Assembly: GCA_009774175.1 (NCBI GenBank)
Contig: VSNG01000019.1
Span: 4,777-68,776, forward strand
Direction: 5' to 3'
Source: Lachnospiraceae bacterium
GTDB taxonomy: Bacteria; Bacillota; Clostridia; Lachnospirales; Lachnospiraceae
DNA: 64,000 bases
Position numbers and translations under genes: made by a program. This document shows, one piece after another, positions 52,925 to 61,400 of the stretch (the stretch's first letter is position 1; every line of letters begins with the position of its first letter). Below the pieces are notes generated by a model, which saw nothing but the letters and a program-made list of their open reading frames with translations, searched no databases and was not told the origin of the DNA.

Positions 52925-53755
52925 ATGACGTTGGAAGAAGGTATGTTGTCAGCGATCTATCTGTTTATCCTGTGTCTGGCCGCCGTGCGTTTTTTAAGCG
53001 GGGAACGGGGCAGGGTAATCAGACGGTTTAAAATCGGCAAAGCTATGACGATTGGGGACAGACAGGTGCAGGAGGATGACTATGGGGTCTGTCAGAGCGC
53101 GGAAGGATTTCTGGCGGTGCTGGCTGACGGTATGGGTAAAAATTATGGAGGAAAGGTTTCTTCCCGCATTGCCGTGGACACGATGAAGGATTTGTTTCGA
53201 TTTTACCAGTCTTCGGAGAATCCGGCTTATTTTTTTCGCAGAGTCTTTCATCAGATTAACATGGAGATACTGGAACAATTGGACGACGGCAGAGGCGGCG
53301 CAAGCGTGGGCGCCGTGCTGATCAGGGACAATTATCTGTACTATGCGGTGGCAGGCAATGTGAAGGTTGCGGTATACCGGGGCGGTAATTTGGTTCCGGT
53401 CTCAGCGGGACATACGATAGATGTGCTGGCGGGAGATAAGTTCGTGGAAGGAACCATTACCAGAGAAGAGGCCCTGAAACTGCTTGATAATACGAGAATG
53501 TACAACTATGTGGGCCAGGATGGCTTTCGGGAGATTGAGTTTGTTGACACGCCGGTCAGACTGCGGGACAAAGATATGGTAGTGCTGATGAGTGACGGCC
53601 TTTATGAAGGGATGGACTGGAAGACGATTGAAGAACTGTTGTCGGGCAGAAAGAAGTGTCAACAGAAGGCATATGAGATCATAGAGGAAATTAATGCCGG
53701 AAGCCGGAAGGAAAGGGACAATGCCAGTATTGTTCTGGTTGAGGGATTCGTATGA
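52925..53755 (+). CDS. Membrane-anchored PP2C Ser/Thr phosphatase
   Basis: 276 residues. An N-terminal transmembrane helix (about 7-24) anchors a PP2C domain. Metal and phosphate motifs are complete: QEDDYG, LADGMGKNYGG (near residue 66), GGASVGAVLI, MSDGLYEGMDW (near residue 223) and RDNASIVLV. It should be an active metal-dependent phosphatase facing the cytoplasm. Its stop overlaps the start of the next gene by four bases (ATGA). In type VI systems a PP2C (PppA) opposes a kinase on an FHA protein; the FHA genes here are immediately upstream. Confidence 0.9.
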   Translation: MTLEEGMLSAIYLFILCLAAVRFLSGERGRVIRRFKIGKAMTIGDRQVQEDDYGVCQSAEGFLAVLADGMGKNYGGKVSSRIAVDTMKDLFRFYQSSENPAYFFRRVFHQINMEILEQLDDGRGGASVGAVLIRDNYLYYAVAGNVKVAVYRGGNLVPVSAGHTIDVLAGDKFVEGTITREEALKLLDNTRMYNYVGQDGFREIEFVDTPVRLRDKDMVVLMSDGLYEGMDWKTIEELLSGRKKCQQKAYEIIEEINAGSRKERDNASIVLVEGFV

Positions 53756-55611
53756 GAAAGTATAACAGCAGCTTTAAGACTGCCTTTATTTCTGAGGAGG
53801 GCAGCAAACTTAAGAATAATGATTACTTCGGGTTTGTGGAGCTGGATAAATACGCCTGCTATGTGATTGCCGACGGCATAACGGATATGCGGGATTCCCA
53901 GAGCGCAAAAAAGGCGATAGAAGCTGTAATCAGCGCGTTCCATAACGAGCCGGGGATCAGCAGGGGAAAGTTGAAACGCTATCTGAAATATGCCAACAAA
54001 GAACTGCTTCGGGGAAAAAGTTATGAGAAGCTAAAGGCTTCCCTTACCGTTGTACTTACCGATTATGCGAAATTCCGCTATGGACATGCGGGCAATACGA
54101 GACTCCGGCTGTATCGCGACGGGCGGATGATTCTGGCCAGCTCAGATATGTCGCTTAGTCAGGAGCTGGTAGGGGCGGATAGACTGACGGAAGATAAGCT
54201 GGCAAAGCACGAGGGGAGAAATAACCTGTATTCCTATCTGGGAAAGGAGCATTTCAAAGCTTTTATCTCCAAAAAGAAAAAATTGGCGGACGGGGATATC
54301 ATTACTCTATATACGCGGGGCATATGGGAGAACATAGACGAGGGGGAACTTTCCGATGTATTTGCGGAGACCGGAAACGAACCCATGGAGGAATGCGATA
54401 AGGTAGAGGATCTACTTTTGTCCAGACAGCCGGAAAATCTGGATAATTATACTTTTGTGGCCATCTATATTGACAAAATATTTATCGATCCAAACCGCAG
54501 GAAGCGGATTAAGAAGATTATAACAATCGTGTTGGTTGTCTTGATTCTCTCCCTTGTGATCGGCGGTCTGGTTTATTTGTGGAGGCGGAACCGGCGTTTA
54601 AAACGGGAGGATATGGCACAGTGCTTTGCCAATGCGGAAGTCTACATAGAAGACGATAATTATGTCAGGGCCAAAGAAGCGTGTGAAAAAGCGCTGGCAC
54701 TGGCAGAAAAACTGCGGGATCAGGAGGCGCAGAAACGTTATAACAACTATCTGGTCTGTCTGGAAGCAATGATTCGGGCGGATGACGCCTACGATGAGGC
54801 AAAGTATGAGGAGGCTGAAGAAGCTTATCTTTCGGCAAAAGTCAGAACACGGTACGCAGACAATATAGGTACGGAATATATTGAAAACCGATTGCGGCAG
54901 ATCGGGCGGTACGAACAAGTTTTTAATAACATTACGCTCGGGGACAGTCTGCTGGCCCACGGCAGCTATGAGATGGCGGAGCAGAGATATCTGGAAGCCA
55001 AGAAGGATGCGTCGGCGATTTATTTTGCGGAAGGCAAGCAGCAGGCTCTTGATGCCTTGGAGAAACTCTATGAGGAGTGGAGCGCGGCAAGGGAAGCGGC
55101 AGCGGAGCAGAGCGCCGAGCAGGCGGCGGATGAGGCTGCGGCAGCGGAATTGATCCGACAGGGAGACGAGGCGTACAGCGGCGGGGATTATGACGGCGCC
55201 ATGGTATTTTATCTGATTGCATTGGAAAAATATACCGAGATGGAAGATACAGCGCAGATTTCCTTCCTGAATAAAAAGATCGTGGCGCTGAATGAAAAAC
55301 AGCAGGAAGTAGAGACGAGAGTGTCAGAGGCGAAGGAGTTTGAGGAACTGGCCCGCGTGTACGAGGAAGAGGGGGACTACGAGCAGGCAAAATTACAGTA
55401 TCAGTATGCCAAGAACATTTATGGAGAATTGAATCAGGGAAACAGGGCGGACGAGATTCAGAGTAAGGTTGATATCATGGAGACGAAGCAGGAAAAGGCG
55501 CAGGGGGAGGCGGAAGAAAAGGAGAAGGAAGAGGCCAAAAAAGAGGCGGAAAAAAAGGCGGAAGAGGAAGCCCAAAAATCCATGAGTGAGAATACGCTAT
55601 ATGAAAGATAA
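53752..55611 (+). CDS. Degenerate PP2C domain fused to a membrane helix and TPR repeats
   Basis: 619 residues. Residues 1-245 have a PP2C fold with some motifs (KNNDYFG, ADGITD near residue 40, GHAGNTRLRLY, NLDNYTFVAIYID), but DGMGG has become DGITD and the SDG aspartate motif reads TRG (near residue 188). At least one metal ligand is therefore replaced, so it is probably a pseudophosphatase. A transmembrane helix (about 253-275) leads to TPR-like helical repeats (about 285-560) rich in Ala/Glu/Tyr and an extreme Glu/Lys/Ala coiled tail. It looks like a scaffold that pairs with the active phosphatase. The last 61 bp are duplicated at 58408-58468. Confidence 0.82.
   Translation: MRKYNSSFKTAFISEEGSKLKNNDYFGFVELDKYACYVIADGITDMRDSQSAKKAIEAVISAFHNEPGISRGKLKRYLKYANKELLRGKSYEKLKASLTVVLTDYAKFRYGHAGNTRLRLYRDGRMILASSDMSLSQELVGADRLTEDKLAKHEGRNNLYSYLGKEHFKAFISKKKKLADGDIITLYTRGIWENIDEGELSDVFAETGNEPMEECDKVEDLLLSRQPENLDNYTFVAIYIDKIFIDPNRRKRIKKIITIVLVVLILSLVIGGLVYLWRRNRRLKREDMAQCFANAEVYIEDDNYVRAKEACEKALALAEKLRDQEAQKRYNNYLVCLEAMIRADDAYDEAKYEEAEEAYLSAKVRTRYADNIGTEYIENRLRQIGRYEQVFNNITLGDSLLAHGSYEMAEQRYLEAKKDASAIYFAEGKQQALDALEKLYEEWSAAREAAAEQSAEQAADEAAAAELIRQGDEAYSGGDYDGAMVFYLIALEKYTEMEDTAQISFLNKKIVALNEKQQEVETRVSEAKEFEELARVYEEEGDYEQAKLQYQYAKNIYGELNQGNRADEIQSKVDIMETKQEKAQGEAEEKEKEEAKKEAEKKAEEEAQKSMSENTLYER
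55541..55601 (+). repeat. 61-bp direct repeat, copy 1 (3' end of the TPR gene)
   Basis: Bases 55541-55601 encode the C-terminal Glu/Lys/Ala tail of the TPR protein. They are identical to 58408-58468, 2,867 bp downstream. Confidence 0.9.
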
Positions 55612-55626
55612 AAAGAGGTGTCGACT

Positions 55627-56856
55627 GTGAAAACTATCATGCGTATAGCAGCAATGACAATAGGCGTAGTAGCAGGCGTACTGGGCGTAGTGGCGCTAGT
55701 GATGATTGGGATAACAAGTATGATTTCTTTTTGCTTTTCGGGGATGAATCCGAGTCGGGAAGAAGAAAAATATGTAATTATACGTCTTAGTGCAGAGAGT
55801 AATTCAAGGGGAGATGAGGAGGATTACATTTATCGAGATGACAAAAAAATAGTTTGTTATTCTTTGAAAACAGAGGAATTAACAGAGTATGTTATCAATA
55901 AACCGGAAGGAGAAAGAATAACGTGGGATACGGATGTGGACAGTATGTTTTATTATGTGTTGTCAAATCACGTCATCAGGCGGTTTGATCTTGAGAAACA
56001 GATAGATGAAGAAATCCTTTCTGAAGAGGATATGCGTAGAATGTGCGGGTTTGAGCATTGGCCGGAAAGTACTTATATATTAATTGCAAGATCGGAGCAA
56101 GACATATTGTTGAATGTTGAAGACAACATTTTTATATGTCCGGTTGACGGAAATTTAAAAACAGATTGTATTGGGGTGAATACTTTGTTCTCGGAAGAGA
56201 AAAGAACAGGAGGAGAACAGGTAATTCAATATCGGGGAATGCGTATCGGGAGACGTTATGATGTGAAAAAAGAAAAGTATCAGATTACAGACATCTGGAA
56301 AGAAAAAAATGGGCGTCCGCTTTTTTCCTACGGAGAAAGATATACAATAAAAGTAGAGGAAACTCAAGTTATATTAAATCATACAAGGGGCTATTGTAAT
56401 TATACTTATCAGGTGGAGGGTACGCCAAAAGAACAAGGAATAAGGTGTCTGAATACGACGGCGTATAAGAACTCACACATACAGGGGAATGAATTGACGA
56501 CAGAAAACGGGCACATTATCGGCTTGGTGCATGTTCCACGAGAGTCTTATTGTGATTCTTTCGACCCGTCACAGGATGAACTGAAATGCGATGTCTTATT
56601 CCAGCTGAATCCTAAAACGGGCGAAAACAGTATTTTGTATAAAACGGAGAATAACCGTACCAGAATCATAGGATATCAGGACGGAGTGATTTATCTTTTG
56701 AGGGATTTCAAAATTTATAGCAGTATCATGGAAAGTAAGGAAGAAAAACTGATTGCGGAGCTTCCCGAGGATACCTTCTATGAGTTTGACTGGCAGGGAG
56801 ACTATCTAATTGTAATATGTCGGGATGGCATATATGGGGCATATAAAGTGCGGTAG
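55627..56856 (+). CDS. Single-pass membrane protein of unknown function, paralogue A
   Basis: 409 residues from GTG 55627, eight bases after AGAGG (GTG 55618 would overlap that site). One N-terminal transmembrane helix (about 8-32) is followed by an extracellular region of short strands: YVIIRLSAESNSRGDEEDY, CGFEHWPESTY, QVIQYRGMRIGRRYDV and FDWQGDYLIVICRDGIYGAY at the end. The regular strands suggest a beta-propeller or beta-sandwich. It shares extensive similarity with the broken gene at 57007-58236. No known family is recognised. It may be envelope machinery or an anti-toxin receptor for the system. Confidence 0.7.
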   Translation: MKTIMRIAAMTIGVVAGVLGVVALVMIGITSMISFCFSGMNPSREEEKYVIIRLSAESNSRGDEEDYIYRDDKKIVCYSLKTEELTEYVINKPEGERITWDTDVDSMFYYVLSNHVIRRFDLEKQIDEEILSEEDMRRMCGFEHWPESTYILIARSEQDILLNVEDNIFICPVDGNLKTDCIGVNTLFSEEKRTGGEQVIQYRGMRIGRRYDVKKEKYQITDIWKEKNGRPLFSYGERYTIKVEETQVILNHTRGYCNYTYQVEGTPKEQGIRCLNTTAYKNSHIQGNELTTENGHIIGLVHVPRESYCDSFDPSQDELKCDVLFQLNPKTGENSILYKTENNRTRIIGYQDGVIYLLRDFKIYSSIMESKEEKLIAELPEDTFYEFDWQGDYLIVICRDGIYGAYKVR

Positions 56857-57006
56857 TGCGGCGGAAGGAGAGCAAAATGTTTTTTAGATAAAGATACATT
56901 CAATAATTTAAGGATTTAGTTGACGCGATAGCAAGATACGAGACGGCAAGTGCTGATGCAATAGGGATTAGTAAATAATTTATCAAGGTTTTAGGAGAGT
57001 TCGATT

Positions 57007-58236
57007 ATGAAACGGGCATATGTGATTAGAGCATTTGCAATTATCATAATAAGTATTACGGCAGTGTTGGCATTAGGGTATCTGGCAGTAATTATGTTAA
57101 AGAATCTTTTTTATATACCAGACAGGAATTAGGGAAAGCATGTGATAATAAGGCTCAATGCGGAGAGTAACATAAAAGGAGATGATGAGGATTATGTTCT
57201 CTGGGTGGGCAATCAAATCATTCTCTACTCGTTTGAAACGGGAGAAACCACAGAATATCATTTGGAATCGACGGAAGCGGCAGGACGGTCAGGACTTGTG
57301 ATAGGAACCGGGATGTACTCCGTGATACCGGATGGGACAATCAGACGGTTTGACATGGAAAAGCAGTCAGATGAAGAGATCCTTTCTAAAGAAGATTTAT
57401 GTAGTATGTGCGGTCTTACATATCTGCCGAATGAATTTGATGTGTCAATCCGGCGGACAAGGAAAAATTTGCTGTTAATGATCGACGGGCATGATGAAGA
57501 AGAACTTTATTATATTTGTCCTATCGACGGGGAGTTGAAAACGGATTGTGTTGAGGTAAATAGTTTGTTCCCGAAAGAGGACAAGACAGGCAGGGAACAG
57601 AGCATTCTATATCGGGGAATGCGTATCAGGAGATCTTATGATGCAGAAAAGAAGAAATATCAAGTAATTGAGTTGGGGGAAAAAGATGGCAGACCGGAAA
57701 TATTTAACTCTGCTCCCAAAGATACAGCAACAATAAGAGTAGCGGGTAAATTGATTTCGCTGGGGCATCAGAGGAACAATATGTCTAATTGGGTGGAAGA
57801 AGGTTCGGAAGAGCGAAGAATAGGCTGCCTGAATGAATCGGTATTTGATTTTTCAGTCATACAACCAGATAAATTAATGACAGAGAATGGAGAGATCATT
57901 GGGTTGGTGCATGCGATTAGAAATTATACGTGTGATTCATGGAATCCATCGCAGGATGAGTTGAGATATGATGTATTATTCTGGTTTGACCCCAAAACAG
58001 AAAAAGATGGTATTTTATACAGCCCATGGAATAACCGCAGCAGAATCATAGGATATCAGGATGGGGTGATCTATCTGTTGAAGGATTATAAAATCTATAC
58101 CAGAACAGTAGAAAATGAAAAAGAAAAGCTGGTTGTTGAACTTCCCAGTGACACTAACTATATGTTTGACTGGCAGGGGGATTATTTAATCGTAATACGT
58201 CAGGATAGTATATATGGAGCATTTAAAGTGCGGTAA
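57007..58236 (+). pseudogene. Paralogue B of the membrane protein, interrupted by an in-frame TAG
   Basis: ATG 57007 (GGAGAG upstream) starts a membrane-anchor segment (FAIIIISITAVLALGYLA) that ends at an in-frame TAG (57130-57132). The same frame then continues without lesion to 58236 and matches paralogue A throughout (VIIRLNAESNIKGDDEDY, GLTYLPNEFD, ILYRGMRIRRSYD, FDWQGDYLIVIRQDSIYGAF). Either it is a nonsense-mutated pseudogene or the large domain is made as a soluble protein from GTG 57142, which has AGGGAAAG upstream. Confidence 0.75.
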
Positions 58237-58407
58237 TATATGATATTTGCCAGAAAATAATGATTGGCGAAGTGTCCATTTTGGACTTGAATCAGGAAAA
58301 CTCTGAGGGAGGGGATGGGGAGGGAATCCCTTGTACTGTCTGGAGGATGAATTTGGAGGGATATGAACAGTTAAGCAGGCAGGCAAGGAAAAGTTCTCTT
58401 TGTTAAT
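58237..58407 (+). other. Non-coding stretch between paralogue B and the repeat
   Basis: 171 bp without coding signal or promoter. It is flanked by paralogue B and the 61-bp repeat copy 2. Purine-rich tracts (GAGGGAGGGGATGGGGAGGG at 58303-58322) are present. It probably contains recombination debris. Confidence 0.5.
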
Positions 58408-58468
58408 AAGAGGCGGAAAAAAAGGCGGAAGAGGAAGCCCAAAAATCCATGAGTGAGAATACGCTATA
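58408..58468 (+). repeat. 61-bp direct repeat, copy 2 (fossil end of the TPR gene upstream of rhs)
   Basis: Perfect copy of 55541-55601. It carries the last codons of the TPR gene out of context, and its final bases form the run-in to the RHS ribosome binding site (AAGGAG at 58468-58473). Confidence 0.9.
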
Positions 58469-58479
58469 AGGAGAAAAAG

Positions 58480-61400
58480 ATGGGAAAAAGCTATTTAGTG
58501 GACGGAGCAAAATTGCGGTGTATGAGCGGAAGTAAGAGTGGCTGCTTGCACGTATCAACCGGGTGCAATAATTATATTGAGAATGGGAGACAAAAGGCAA
58601 GTTGTGCGGATTGTAAGCCAAAAGATAATATCCCTTTTTTTGGTGAATGCAAGTTAAAAAGCGGTATGTCCTGTGAGAAATATATGAAATTGAAGAATAA
58701 ATGGGAAACTCCGGGCGTTATTCCTTTGACAGAACGAATTAATGGTAATGAGGCATTGACCATGGAAAGCTTTTTGGTATGCAATAGGGGCAGCCTTATT
58801 TTCCCAGAATCATCCGGACAGGGAGGCGTCCAGTCAATTGACTGGAAGGAATACTGGAAACGTTATCTTTCGGAGATGTTTCTTTCAGATATACGAGGTG
58901 TGGCAGGAAAGTGGCTGTTTGACCCTATAAACGTAAATACTGGAAATTTCGTTTATGAAAAAGAAGACTTAATAATACGGGGAATCACAAAGTTGTCTTT
59001 CCATGTGACTTATGCTTCCATGGGAGAAAACAAGGGCGGAAGTCTTGGGGCAGGCTGGCATCATAATTACGAAATATTTATCGAGGAAGCAAAGGGCGGC
59101 GTTTTGTGGCTCCATCTTGGCGGTGGCCAGATGATTCCGTGTATGCGGAGTTTGGGGGATGTTTATGAGCTGGCGGGTACGGCAGGGCTTTTAAGGAAGG
59201 AAACCGACGGATACCGTTATGTCAGTGGGAATGGCATGGAGTACCAGTTTGATCAGTATGGGAAGATTGTAGAGAGGAAGGACAGGGAGGGGAATACAGA
59301 CACTTTTCAGTATAATAAGGATGGACAGTTAGCGCAAGTAAACGGGGCGAACGGTGGCTCGCTTTACTACGAATATAATAAAGAAGGGAATTTGTACCGT
59401 GTAAGCGATCATACAGGCAGGGAAGTTAGACTCTGCTATCGTTATCGCGTCCTGTGTCAGTTTATCAACTCATCCGGACAGAGCTACACGTATCAGTACA
59501 ATGAAAATCTGTGTTTGGAGAGCTTGACCACACCAAGGGGCATTGTGGGAGTAAAGAATGTGTATGACAGTGCGAACCGTGTGGTGGAACAGATCACGCC
59601 GGACGGTGGTGTGGTGGAGCTTCGCTATGACGACGGGGGAATGTGCACCTATGCGAAGAATCAGGAGGGCTTTATCACTTCCTACGAGAGCGACGATAAA
59701 TTTCGTAATATCAGGACAATTTACAGGGACAGTGAGGAGCAGTTTGCATACAATGAAAGAAATCAGCGAACTTCTTACATAGATAGGAACGGAAACCAGA
59801 CTGTATATGCTTACGACGATCAGGGGCGGATATGCCAAGTCACGGATGCGTCAGGCGTGCGACGGGAGTTTGCCTATAATAAAGACGGAAGAATGACCTC
59901 TTTCCGTATAGACGGTAAAGCCGTGCAGGAGAACGTCTACGACCAAAATGGGCGCTTGATCAAAACCGTGGACGCGCTTGGGCGGAGCAGGGAAACGGTT
60001 TATGGGGAAAAGGGACTGCCAAAGCGAATGACTATGCCGGACGGCAGCGTCATGCAAATTTCTTACGATGAAAGGGGAAACGTGCAGAGCATTACCGATG
60101 CTTACGGTGTGGCAACGGCATATGCTTACGATGAATTGAACCGGCTGGTGCAGATCACGGATGGGGCAGGAAATCAGATAGTCTATCAGTATGATGAGCG
60201 GGATCATCTTTTATCTGAGACCAATCAGGAGGGACGCGTCCGGAGATATACGTATGATGTGAGCGGCAGGCCCGTGCAGATAGAAGATTTCGACGGCGGG
60301 ACTGTGGGCGTTTCTTATAATGCAATGGGAAAACCCGAAGTTTTGACAGATAAAGAGGGACGAAAGACAAAGAGAATCTATAACCTGTCGGGCAGGATAG
60401 AAAAAGAAATTTTTCCGACGGGCAGGACAACGGTTTACGAATATGACAGGGACGGACGGTTGGCGCAGGTAATACAGATGGCCTCGGAGCAGGAGGAGGC
60501 AGGGAAAGCCGTAACAGACTTTTCTTATGATCCGGTTGGAAATCTGCTTAAGGTGAGAGCGGGAGACGGACAGAAGGTTTTGTCTGAAACGGTCTATGAG
60601 TACGACGCTTTGAATAGAGTAGTGGCGGCGGTCGATCCCGCAGGCGGGAGGACAGCCTATGCCTATGATCGGAGAAGCGGCAGGGTAAGCAGCATGATAG
60701 ATGCGGCCGGAAATGAAAAGACATTTCGGTATAATGAGGCGGGAGAGTTAATCGAGGAAACAGATATAAGGGGAAATACCATTCGTTATCAATATAATGA
60801 ATGGGGGAAAGTGTCGGCTGTCACGGATGCGGCCGGAAGGGTGACGAGGCATTACTATTTGCCGGGCGGCAGATTGGAGAAAAGCGTTTATCCAAGCGGC
60901 AGAAAGATCGTCTATCAGTATGATGCGCTTGGCAGGATACAGGAAAAGACGGACGGAAAAGGATATCGTCTTTTCTATACGTACGATCCTATGGGGAGAG
61001 TTCTGCGCATAGCTGACAGCGCAGGACTGGAAACGGCATATACCTATGACGCCGCAGGGCATGTGAGCGCCGTAACGGATGCAGGAGGGAATGTAACCAA
61101 GTATGCTTATACCCTAAGCGGTAAACTGAGGGAAGTGACGGATGCGTTGGGAAATCGTACCGAATATACTTACGATGGGGAAGATCGTCTGCTGCTGATC
61201 CGCCAGTGCGGCGCAAAGGGAGAGGAAGACCGTACGACAGAATACGAAAGAGACGCCTTTGGGCGGGTGATCTGTGTGCGGAACGGGGCGGAGGAAGAAC
61301 ACTTCTGCTATGACGCGCTGGGAAGGATGGTTGAGAGGACAGATAAAGACGGGCTGGTGACAGCTTATGCCTACACGGCGGACGGCAGGCCGGAGAGCAT

